Made by a program: the position numbers and the translations under genes. This document shows positions 31,027 through 41,003 of a DNA stretch of 64,000 nt, in pieces. Origin of the DNA: Sarocladium kiliense (Eukaryota > Ascomycota > Sordariomycetes > Hypocreales > Sarocladiaceae). A model generated the notes under the pieces. It ran no database searches. It saw only the letters and a program-made list of their open reading frames with translations, and was not told where the DNA came from. The first letter of the stretch is position 1. The number at the start of each line of letters is the position of its first letter. Location: assembly GCA_030734395.1 (NCBI GenBank), contig JAUZTG010000016.1, forward strand, positions 434,001 to 498,000, read 5' to 3'.

Positions 31027-33235
31027 ATTGGCGGGCTGTATAAGTCGGCCGCGATCCAGTCTTCTGGTGACGAAGATGCAACACAATGATTCTCTCCGGA
31101 CGCAAAGTCAAGGAGGTTTAGATACAGATCTCACAGCCCTCAAGCAATGGCGACAAAGTCCACCAGCAAGTTGGCGCGTGGAAGTGCAGGAGATGGTTGT
31201 AGCGAGATGGCACTTGGGGTATATGTGCCGGACTTATTAGGCAAATAACATGCCCGAGTCGCTATACAAGACTGATAGGAATAGGGAAGAGAATATAATA
31301 CAGGAAAGAATGACATTTGTTTCCGGTCACGTCTATGCATATACTCTGTGACTGAAGGATCGCACTGAACAAGTCGATCACGTCGTTGAGACCCTGGGAC
31401 CACCGAAGGAACATGATGTAATCGAGGCCATACATCTTCCAAAGATGAACCCACGTTTTTGTGTAGATCTTGCTTCCTTTGCTCACCAGATAAGCCGTCT
31501 ATTCGGGGCTTTTTGCAGTGGTAGGATGGGATGCGAGGGGGGGGAAGACTAAGTCGAATCCTTGCTCCCCACGCTCGATCTGCGTGTGTACTCCAAGCCG
31601 GTCATCGCCTATGCGTGATGATGGGCAAGGTTGGGTGGTGTAGGGAAGGGAATCCCACAGTGCTGATCCTGTGCGCATTGGGACGGGACAGGATGCGGGA
31701 GGGCTCCAGCAGCAGCAGAACTGTTCCCGTAAGAACCTCCACAACTGAACCGAGTGGTGTGCATACAGGATTGTATACTTAGCTTCATCAGCAAAAGAGG
31801 GTAAAAGACATGATGCTGGGTGAGGGAAGCCCGGGGTCGCAAACCCTTGAGGATTCTAGACCCCTGCTGAGGCGACGTCAATGAGTCTCGATGTGGGCAG
31901 CTGAGAGCGCCGGTGTGGCTGCATGGTGCATCCCGCAACGATGCGGCACAGCCGTCTTAGCCTGTCTTGAATATCTGTCGATATGAGTGAGCACTGTGGT
32001 GTTTCTGGCGATAGTCCATGAGCGCAACTGGCGCCTAGAGGCGCAGATGAGTGTTGAAGTCTGTCCATCGACGCCACCGTGAGCAGAAGCCAGAGCCGAT
32101 ACAATATTGTAAACCCTGCAATCCAGCTAGATGAGTACTTCAACAACGTTCTATCGTGCCTTCTTCACAAGACTGTGTGGTAGGTGCCTACATGACCAGC
32201 CAAAGCACGTCTCAACCCAACTCAAAGACCCTGAATCCTCCTCCTCATCATCATCGTGGCATCGCATCGCAATCGCTCAAGCAAAGGACCACTAAAGGAA
32301 GCTTGTGACAGCAAGCTCAAGAAGAAGGATTCGCATTAGTCTAGGACCCTGAGTGGTGATCCCGCCACTGTCTCGTTGGGCTGCTGGTCTGCAAGCAACG
32401 TCATGGCGGAGCTCGAAGGATTCTACGCGACTCCGCCAAGATCCTTCCCCTTCGAGATGCGTGCAGATGATCTGAGTAAGAACTAGTCTAGGCGACCGAC
32501 TGCGCAGGAAATAAGCTTTGGAGGCTGGTATGATCTGTCGCATGGGCAGAGAGTATGCTTTTGATTTGGGAATGAGGCCTGTCAAATCTGGCGTTGGAAG
32601 CCCGGGACGAGAGGTGTTGCTACAGTACAGTACATTACCCGTACCCAGGCAGAGAGGAGCGTTGTGTGCTGTAGCACTCTATGCGTGCAACTCAATCCAG
32701 GACAGAGAAAGAAAAAGAATGGAAACTGGGCCAGGATAGCAGTGTGCATAAAATCCCCGAAACCGGCCAAGAAGATAGTTATAATTATCAGTCATGAGCA
32801 AATCGACTGCTGATGCGGTTCTAGATGGTCGCATTCCTCCGCTGACTTACACCGTCACAGGCTAGGGTTGACAAAGAGTGACTCCCTTACACGGAATCCC
32901 CATGCGAAATGCATGTTATTCTCTACGCTTGGGTCCTTTTGCTGCAAAAGGACCAATTGGCATTCCGTTATGCAAAGACCATTTGCTATTTGCGGTCTGA
33001 GGTTTAGGCAGATGCCAATGTGCAGTACTGGCACTGGCGGTGGTTGAAGCCTGTGTGACTCAGTGAATCAGCCACCCAGCCAGCCGAGTAAACCATTCAT
33101 CCATCCATCCATCCAAGAAGCAGCTGTCGCATCTCAACTCCCGCCTCATCATGTCCGCCATAACACCTGCAATAGCCTCGCAGCAAGTAATCAAGCCGAG
33201 TTGCAGAGCCAGCGTGGCTAGCAGCGATCAACGAG
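31027..33235. other. 2.2-kb intergenic region
   Basis: It separates the divergent CFEM receptor and F-box genes and so includes both promoters. It also holds a perfect 23-nt palindrome (32932-32954) and four ATCC copies (33099-33114). ORFs are short and unrecognised. Confidence 0.5.
32932..32954. repeat. Perfect inverted repeat, 11-bp arms
   Basis: GGTCCTTTTGC-T-GCAAAAGGACC. The two arms match exactly around one central base. It could bind a dimeric factor or form a hairpin; it stands in the upstream region of the F-box gene. Confidence 0.8.
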
Positions 33236-35353
33236 ATGGCATCACCCCGCACCTTGGATGACCTCGACGACCAGATTCGCGCGTGGTCCAGCACCTTCAG
33301 CCTCAACCTCGCAGAGACGTACAAGCAGCTCCGTGAGGCAGATACCATTAGGCAACAGTTAGACAGCCTGCCTCATCCTTTTCCCGGAGACGAGGATGCA
33401 GATCCTGATTCTAGACACGCGACACGACATGGGGAGGCTGCCTCAGAGCTCGATAAGGAGGAGGAGGACTTCGACACCGTGGATGGGCAATTCGTGCAAG
33501 ATTTCACCGATATTCACATCAGCACGGCCTCCAAAAAGGCTCGCTCGATGGAGAACAAACCACAGACCAAGACCAGTATTGCAGCCATCACGAGAGAAGT
33601 CGACAGCCGCGTCAACCTCCTCCGAGCTAGGGCAAATAGCCTTTCAAAACCGAGGATCCGCCATCTCAATGCCCTCTCCTTACCAACAGAGATTTGGAGC
33701 ATGATTCTAGAGTATCTTCAACCAGAGCTGGCTGCTGAAGATGGCAGCATGCTCTGGGGTCAGATTTGGAGGGATACAGGCGATCCTTGGGACAGCAGCA
33801 TTTGCTTCCCTGGAGCTGAGAATGAGTTGGTCTCTCATCCAGGCCTTCAAACTATTCGGAACCTACGCCTCGTCTGTCGTCACTTCAATGCTCTATCATC
33901 GCCTTACATGTGCCCCATTCTGAATATTACTCTCAAATCGACATCAATACGCCATGCCGAGAAGCTTTGCAGACATCCCCTGATCCTCAAAGGCATCATA
34001 TGTGTTCAAATTTGGCTACAGAGCTACTCGAAGGAGCTTGCGGAGCGAATGGAGCTATGGGCACATATGAGAGAGCTAGAGCTGTCTCAACTTCTCCCTG
34101 TCAAACAGAGACTTCCCGAGTCCAACTTGCGGCTCTGGTGGAGGGACGTTGCATTCCCAGAAGGTCTGCCGAAGCCGCGACCAAATCACCACGACCTCGA
34201 ACAACTGGATCGTAGGAAAACACGTACGCTTCGCGTGCTACACCAACTAGCCACTCGAGACCCGGAGGCTGCAGAAGAACTGCAAAAGGAAGACACGGCA
34301 GACGAGAACGACTGGAGGATCATGTGTGAGGAAGGCTGGAGGGCTTACGGAAGGGCATATGAGAGACAGCAGCAGCTCATTGAAGATGGCAGTTTTGCCA
34401 ACAGAGTGGGAGCAGTATTGGCACATATGGACAAAGCGATGGCTTTGAGCTTACGGACGGGAAACAAGTGGTATGGTTGGCCGAAACCGAGGGATATGAT
34501 GCAGAATGGTCACTGCTTCAAGCAGGCCATGCAACGGCCACACAGCTGGTGCAAACTCGATCAGGCAAGTGGCGAGATCGCCTGGGATGTTGCTCGACTT
34601 CTCTTCCAAATCCCAGTGGCCTGTCATCGAGCAGGTGCGGCCATACGAAGTTTCGCAGCCGGCCACATCCCTTCGGCAAGATTTGTACCGAACATGGGAC
34701 TTGATGGTAAAGATGACCTTGACCCTTTGCGGTGCACTGAGGAAGAGCTCTATTCAGCCTTCGCCGCAGTCGAGCAAATCTGGATCGAGGTCAAACAGAG
34801 GAATGGATTCCCCAAGGAAAGGCTTGAGATCGACGGTGTTATCACATATGCAGGCCCCAAAGAAGCAAGCATATACCGCCTGTACCGTGCTCTGTTCGCC
34901 AGTCCACGCCTGACACACGTCTTTGGAGCGTTCAATTCTTGGGGAGATATCCATCGTACGCACGTCCGGAGAGCCAATCTTGTCCAGTTTCCTCTCTCAC
35001 TTGTGCTACCAGACACTGGAAGATGCACGCCACAGCTCAGACAACTTGAGCTTCGTAACGTCTCTCTCACTCAGCGGGAGCTGGTGAGATGTCTACACGG
35101 CTTATGTGCCCAAACGGATATTGTCTATCTAGCTGATGTTGAGATTCCGGATGCGCAGTGGCCGGTTATCTGGGATATCATGAGGAAACAGATGGAAGGC
35201 GCTAAGAGACCCGAGGTCTTCATGGTGAGACTGATGAGAGATGGCAGACACCTTGATGTAAACACTCTTGGGAAGGCAAGTCTTTACGCGAGAGGCGCGC
35301 TAGATGAGAATCCAGGGCCGTACGGGCCAGCCCCAGATGAGTTCTGGACTTAG
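33236..35353 (+). CDS. F-box protein, large, intronless
   Basis: 705 aa, one exon. After an N-terminal helical segment (TYKQLREADTIRQQLDSL) and an acidic stretch, an F-box-like motif appears at ~145-200: LNALSLPTEIWSMILEYLQ, then IRNLRLVCRHFNALSSPYM. F-box proteins bind Skp1 and bring substrates to SCF ubiquitin ligases. The remaining ~500 residues show no repeats I recognise; they are rich in Trp, Arg and Leu and could form an irregular leucine-rich or helical solenoid. Fungal genomes carry many such orphan F-box proteins. The stop lies just 32 bp from the stop of the reductase gene on the other strand. Confidence 0.8.
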   Translation: MASPRTLDDLDDQIRAWSSTFSLNLAETYKQLREADTIRQQLDSLPHPFPGDEDADPDSRHATRHGEAASELDKEEEDFDTVDGQFVQDFTDIHISTASKKARSMENKPQTKTSIAAITREVDSRVNLLRARANSLSKPRIRHLNALSLPTEIWSMILEYLQPELAAEDGSMLWGQIWRDTGDPWDSSICFPGAENELVSHPGLQTIRNLRLVCRHFNALSSPYMCPILNITLKSTSIRHAEKLCRHPLILKGIICVQIWLQSYSKELAERMELWAHMRELELSQLLPVKQRLPESNLRLWWRDVAFPEGLPKPRPNHHDLEQLDRRKTRTLRVLHQLATRDPEAAEELQKEDTADENDWRIMCEEGWRAYGRAYERQQQLIEDGSFANRVGAVLAHMDKAMALSLRTGNKWYGWPKPRDMMQNGHCFKQAMQRPHSWCKLDQASGEIAWDVARLLFQIPVACHRAGAAIRSFAAGHIPSARFVPNMGLDGKDDLDPLRCTEEELYSAFAAVEQIWIEVKQRNGFPKERLEIDGVITYAGPKEASIYRLYRALFASPRLTHVFGAFNSWGDIHRTHVRRANLVQFPLSLVLPDTGRCTPQLRQLELRNVSLTQRELVRCLHGLCAQTDIVYLADVEIPDAQWPVIWDIMRKQMEGAKRPEVFMVRLMRDGRHLDVNTLGKASLYARGALDENPGPYGPAPDEFWT

Positions 35354-35385
35354 TACATAGGCGCTTGTATCACACGCTTAACGAT

Positions 35386-36547
35386 CTAATAGTATGTATC
35401 CAGGAAAGATTTGAGCATCTCCTCCTCCGTCCTAAAGCCGGACCGTCCCCAATCCTGAAGAATCTCCTCCGTTCGTCGGATAGAGCTGCTCGCCTCGGCA
35501 AGGTACGCGCCTTCTTTCTTCTCATCCTCTCCGGTGACCACATCCGGTTTGATTCCACGTGCGATTCTGCGCATCTCGTTCCAGCTGTAGCGTTTGTGAA
35601 TTGCAAGGATGCGCTCGTTGCTAACAGAGGACAGCCCAACTGCGGCGACCATCAAGCGAGCAGCATCTTCGACATCGATCACGAATGCTTCACCGAGGAG
35701 AGCTTGTTGTCAGTGAACGATCTTATGGAGGGAAGGAGGGACAACGTACCCAAGGGAACGTGAATGTTAGTATAGTCTCCTGCCAGGACCTGTTGAAGAT
35801 AAGCATTCGAGATTGTAGCAGCACCACCACTCAGCCCTCGGCCGAAGACACCGTCCGGTACAACCGAGTTAGCCACAAACGGAGGATTGTTCTTCTCAAC
35901 CCAGGCCCAGAAGCTCAACTCCGCAAGTGTCCGCCCAGCGCTGTACACATTCAACAACCAGTCGAGAGACTCTTCCCTCGGACCTCGCGAAACATTCTGC
36001 AATGCTTCCCAGTTGTATACTTTAGAGGATATAGTGTGCTGTCTGTTATCGAGCAAAGTGGTCTCGACGGCCTTGGAGCTTGAGTTGAGGACGTAGCGTC
36101 GGACGCCGGCTTTGGCTGCTGCCTCGAGAGTGTTGATGGTGGTGCGGACGTTGGGATCGATGACCTTGGTGGGATCGGAGTCGAAGACAACTGGCGCAGA
36201 GACGTAGATGACGCCCAAGGCTCCTACAGTGAGAAAATGTGGTGTAAGTGAGTGACATGGAGCTTGCGGTCCTCAAATCAAGGAACTCTAGGCCAACCTT
36301 TGAAGGCTTCATCGAAGGCACCGTCTTGTTCAAAGTCCACAACCTCGGATAGCTCGAAATTGCCAGTGTATTTCTTCTCAAATATCTCATGCATCCATTT
36401 ATCATGCTTGGCCTTGTCTCTCACTGTGCCGCGGACCTTGAAACCTGCCTGGAGGAGTTGTTCGCAGGTCTCGAGGCCGATGAAGCCATTGGCACCAATG
36501 ACCACGACGACAGAGCCAAGAGGTATAGCGGGATCTTTGATATGCAT
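35386..36547 (-). CDS. Extended SDR, dihydroflavonol-4-reductase-like
   Basis: NAD(P)-dependent reductase/epimerase-family protein of 346 aa. Exons 36298-36547, 35750-36223 and 35386-35702. The Rossmann motif is VVIGANGFIGLETC (GxxGxxG). A typical core follows: NTLEAAAKAGVRRYVLNSSS and PPFVANSVVPDGVFG. The usual catalytic YxxxK reads YSAGR here, so Lys is replaced by Arg (codon CGG). That may lower or change activity. Intron 1 has a GTTGGC donor; intron 2 is only 47 nt. The substrate cannot be told; related fungal proteins act on ketones and aldehydes. Tail-to-tail with the F-box gene, 32 bp between stops. Confidence 0.87.
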
Positions 36548-37366
36548 TGTTAGGAAAGGGGTCGATAGAAGATTTCGAGACTTTTATTGCAATTTTTTGT
36601 ATGTTTGGGTTCTATGTGTGAGCTACTAATACAAGTGCACGAGACGTGGACCTGTATATATACACTTCTTGAGAAGCTTCACAAGAGCTCTGAGGAGGCA
36701 GACATGATTCCCTCGCGATCTTCTTTCCTCCATACTCTTGGATTTCAAAGCAAAAAAGGCCAAAGAGCCGACAAATCCGGCCTGATGCTGGTCTGTGTGC
36801 TGGATGCTAGGATGGCGTCCTTTTACCTGGCTGCTTAGCTGAGGACGAACATCAACATGGCGGCATCTCTAGTGCGAAAGACCATTCTCATATTAAGCTT
36901 CAGACTGTGTCCAGGCTCTATGAGTAGAGTAGCAGCAGCAGTGCGGCTTCGGGGTTCGGGGTTCCGGGTGCTGATTCTCGCCAACCAGTGATAAAGAAGG
37001 GCAGAGCTTAATGACCAATCCTATGTTCCGAGCAGTTATAGACGGAACGTGCCGTTAAAACCTGTCTCGTGAGATGCTGCGCATCATTGCTCTTGTTGAA
37101 CCCAGCTCTCACAAGGACAATTATCTATCAAGCCTGGGTAGGGGTGGCGCATTGTGGCGGCATTGGGTATCATAGCAGCACAGTAAATCTATGAGTTGGT
37201 TCGCGGTTCACGGTTCGCGGTTCACCTCTTACATAACACCTCTTCTCGGCATTGGTCTGTCAAGGAGGAATGAAGCAGAGATCGGATCAACGTCTTGCTC
37301 TTGGGGGGTAGAATCCCGCCTCTGCAACAGCAGATAACGAGCAGACTGTCCTACGCAGTCTCTGCA
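36548..37366. other. Intergenic with short tandem repeats
   Basis: 819 bp. It holds the reductase promoter and the upstream side of a broken F-box gene. A 28-bp tandem of GGTTCGC/GGTTCAC units lies at 37198-37225. Nothing coding recognised. Confidence 0.55.
37198..37225. repeat. Tandem heptamers GGTTCGC/GGTTCAC
   Basis: Four 7-bp units in alternating form (two copies of a 14-mer). The units differ by one G/A change, fitting recent duplication plus a transition. Confidence 0.85.
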
Positions 37367-38010
37367 ATGTCACTCCTCCGACTGCCCAACGAGACCATGG
37401 TACAGATCTTTGACTAGCTTGGCTCCTCGTTCTTTCGTGAAGATCTGGAACGCCTCAGAGTCTGCAAACAGTGGGTTCAGTTCGCTCTTCCTGCGCTCTA
37501 CCGGACCGTCTCGCTCTCGGCAGAGACATTACGGTGTCTCATCGCCACTGGGGCGCTCATACAGCGATCTACACTTGAGGATAGTGTCGAAATTTTGAAT
37601 CTTGGGCTCAACAGGTATCAAGCCTGTGATCCCGCGTTCCACCCTCGGGAAGATGTGCAGGAGTCCAATGCCATATATGTCACTGCCTCGGACGAGCCAT
37701 CGAGAGATGATTCCCTGAAGGAACATCGCCCAGCTTGCCGTCGTGGTCCAACAATCTCGCAGGTTAGCGACGTTGCGCGTACGGGCCTGGCCATTGCTAC
37801 CCCTTAGAGTCCGCGAACGGCCCGATGATTATCTTTCGTTACCCAAGATACGAGGCTTACTCTCGGTGGGACTTTGACATGACTCTATTCCGTTGTGAAC
37901 GCTATCACGTAGTCGATTTGGAGTGGTTCCCATACTCTAAAGCATCCACGATGATGGTGGTTCGCCATCTGCGTAAGGCACGAGCTCACCTGCCTATAAC
38001 CCTGACCTAA
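37367..38010 (+). pseudogene. Broken F-box gene
   Basis: From ATG 37367 the frame reads MSLLRLPNETMVQIFD, then a TAG stop at codon 17, then continues LGSSFFREDLERLRVCKQW, a normal F-box continuation. The stop stands where related proteins have Gln (CAG), so one C-to-T change explains it. The F-box continues with ALPALYRTVSLSAETLRCL. Near 37730 the likely reading moves to another frame (LAQLAVVVQQSRRLATLRV, then DDYLSLPKIRGLLSVGL) and stops again near 37880. A further ORF runs to 38010 in yet another frame. I read this as a decayed F-box/leucine-rich gene. An intron hiding the stop is unlikely, since no donor and acceptor bracket it. Three-prime limit is approximate. Confidence 0.75.
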
Positions 38011-38163
38011 ATCTCCAGGTGGAGCTCCCATCCCGCCTCCGGCCTTCCACCACCACCACCACCACCAAACCCCAACACACGACCAGCTCAACCCATCACC
38101 CCTTCTCCGCTCCCGAGCACCCTTTTTGCAACCTCCCACTTCTCACCTGGAAACTCGGCACAC

Positions 38164-39200
38164 ATGACTGAGAGCGTCTCCTCCTCCAGCGATGCGGCCG
38201 CCCAGCGCGCTGCAGAGCAGGCCCGCCTCCGCAAAGAGCGTAGAGAGGCGAAGATTAAGGCCGGTGGTTCTGCCCGGCTGAACAAGATTACCGGCATGGG
38301 TGGCCGGCCAGCAATAGGTATGGCATTCGCCAATCCTGTATTGCATTCTCCGGGAGCATCGCAGCATAGTCCATGACACATAAGCTGACAAGAGCTACAG
38401 ACACCACCGATGCCGTCCCGCCAAACCCCTCCCCAACACCTCCAGCTCCCTCAGCTGCCGACGCAGACCCCGAAGAAGTCGACATCTCGCAACACTTCTA
38501 TACACCTACTCGCTCGACAATCACACCGCAGGAAACACCACAGCCGGCTATCGGCGATGAGCAGCTGAGGCAGATGATGCTAGGCTTCGATCGAAGCAAC
38601 GCCAATGCCTCGCCGAACCCTATGGGTGGAATGCCACCTGGCGGGGAAGAAGATCCTATCATGAAGATGATGGCTCAGATGATGGGCGGTGCAGGTGGCC
38701 CAGGCGGTGCAGGCGGCTTCCCCGGCATGCCTGGGATGCCTGGGATGCCCGGTATGCCCGGTATGCCAGGCATGGCCCAACAGCAACCCGCAGTCCCCGA
38801 TCCCTACACCTCTCTCTGGCGTCTCCTCCACGCACTCGTTGCCCTCGGCCTCGGTCTCTACATCACTGTTCTCACTCCCTTCACCGGCACCAAGCTCTAC
38901 CGCGAACGATCTGTCGAGGCCCATCTCTCCGGTGCCGACGATGAGGACATGCATCGGAAGAACCTGTTCTTCTGGGTCTTTGCTACGGCAGAAGCTTTGC
39001 TGCTGACCACACGCTTCTTCCTGGATAAGAGCCGTGCGCCGCCGACGGGGATTGTGTGGACGGTGGCTGGGTTCTTGCCGGAGCCTTTCAAAGGGTATGT
39101 CATGGCTATTCTGCGATATGGGCAAATCTTCGGAACTGTGAGATCAGATATCTTGGCTTGCATGTTTGTGCTGGGAGTCTGTCACTGGTGGAGAGCTTAG
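38164..39200 (+). CDS. GET2: GET complex subunit 2 (CAMLG-like receptor)
   Basis: ER membrane receptor that, with Get1, takes tail-anchored proteins from the ATPase Get3. Exons 38164-38317 and 38401-39200, 317 aa. The N-terminus has the basic Get3-binding element RLRKERREAKIKAGGSARLN. A Pro/Ser linker follows, then a Met/Gly/Pro minisatellite (GMP repeated six times, bases ~38724-38776). The last ~150 residues carry three membrane spans: LLHALVALGLGLYITVLTPF, LFFWVFATAEALLLTTRFF and ILACMFVLGVCHWW. The intron (83 nt) falls right after the basic element. Identification rests on element order, which is distinctive for Get2. Confidence 0.9.
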
Positions 39201-39342
39201 AGATGAGACTGTCGGTGGTGTTGATTAGAATTATTTCCCATTCAACTGAGTTGCTTTCTTCTCACTGCTCACATCCGTGGAATCCTTCCTAGATGACTAT
39301 GAGATCTGCCAACCCATGGTCAAGTCTGATTCTTTTGCTAGC

Positions 39343-41003
39343 TTACACGTTCCTACAATGTCCTGCGTCTCCCATGACGAGACTCAAGATACCACCTAGA
39401 ACACCTCTCACTCTCGCCGGATTCTCCATCACACATGTAAAGACCACCGCTGTACTGGCCGCGAAAACCATCTTCTCGCGCCACTGCTTCTCTATAGGAT
39501 ACGACCTGGGCACCACAGTCGCCAAAGCTCTGGGCGCCACGAACAATGCCATATCCTTCCTCCTCCCAGCCGTCTCGATCATCACACTCCATCCGCACAT
39601 GGCACAGCCCGTGCCAACGCAGATCCCGCCATCGATCTTCTGCGCGCTGGCAGTATCTCTCCCGATGAGATGGGGACCGACGCGTGTTCGGGCGAGGCAA
39701 ACGCCATAGTAGAAGAGGGCGATGAAGGTGCCTAGGAAGGCTGAGGAACGGGTCGCGGAGAAGAAAGCGGTTCGTAGAGGGCGTTTATTCGGGTTACGGA
39801 GGTGGAGGGCGAGTGCGAGAGGGAGGTATGTCGACATGGACCATTTCCAGGCACGGAGGAACCGACTCAGGAGGTGGTACTCACACGATGGACCGCAGCC
39901 CATGTGCACCAGCTCACAAGGAAACGGTATAGAAACAGCTGGGTTGCCCCAGACGCGTGGCATCTTATGATCGTCACACATGCCTTCAAGAAGATGAGCT
40001 TGCCCTGTATCCTTCCCATAGATGATTTCCCCCTTGCGGCAGCGACGAAGAGCTTCGATGAGGCGGTTGTCGACAGCGGCGGCGGAAGTGATCCATTTGT
40101 TGTAGCTGGGGGGTAAGGCTTCGGGGTGGAAGAACCAGGACCACATGATGAGAGCTGAGGAGGCGGCGAAGATGGCTGGGTCAGTCAGGTGGGAGATGAT
40201 GCTCTCGAGCTATCTTTGGGTTAGAAATGGTAGTGATTGGAACTTTTATCTGCTTGAAGCTCACCTTTGTCCATTTGCCGGCGGCACGTCGTCGAGTACT
40301 TCTTTGGGACCACCACTCGCCAACGAGGACGTCGAGGGCTCTTGTTACTGAGAAGAGGGTGAGATCGAGAGTGCGGCCAGCGAGGAGAGAGCCTCTCGAT
40401 TTAGGCTTGGGGGCGTCTTCATAGTCATCCTCCTGACCTTGAGCTGATGCTTTTGGGCCATTGTCACCTGTGTGAAGAAGCTGCAGGCTGAGCCAGGCAG
40501 CGATGAATGTTGAGATCCATCTTGCAAGTCTGTTGCGGAGCTTGTGTCAGTCTTCCGTATAAGGATGTATGTGTTGGCGATGTATCTCCTACCTTAGACG
40601 TGCAGTCGCTGTCAGATTGAGGCCTGTTTCCTTCAAGATGGTACGCAGAGGATCCTGGAGAGGGTCAGCCATTATATCAGGAGAGAGGGATATAAACAAT
40701 GTTTCCTACGAGTAGGAGCGAGGTGCCGCCAACTAAGACGGCACAAAAAGCCGGGAACCGGTGAAGTTCCAACCCAATTCTCAAGATCCTCGCCGCAGAC
40801 TCGAGAAATGTCCTCCTTTTCTCAGGACTATCTGTGGATTTCTGCTTCCTCAAGGTCCTGGACATGTGCTGCAGGACCAGAGTCAACAGACGTGGGCCGA
40901 CGGCGGAGGCATAGCCGAGGAGGTAGGCTCTGGCTAGAGGACGAAGAGGCGTGGGAAGGGCGCGGAATTGGAGGGCCTCGGGGGTGGGTGAGGATGAAGC
41001 CAT
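39343..41003 (-). CDS. TMEM135-like multi-pass membrane protein
   Basis: Exons 40710-41003, 40593-40654, 40265-40529 and 39343-40209, 495 aa. Motifs match the TMEM135 family, related to Tim17-type proteins: WSWFFHPEALPPSYNKWI, a cysteine-containing segment (CELVHMGCGPSC), then KWSMSTYLPLALALHL and several hydrophobic stretches. In animals TMEM135 affects mitochondrial dynamics, peroxisomes and lipid use. In fungi the role is unproven. Start chosen at 41003 (context AGCCATGG); an ATG at 41042 would add 13 residues. The four exons sum exactly to whole codons. The first introns have GTAGGA donors. Confidence 0.8.

Noticed and set aside
33099..33114. Four ATCC copies
   Set aside because: Ordinary short microsatellite; no link to a gene feature.
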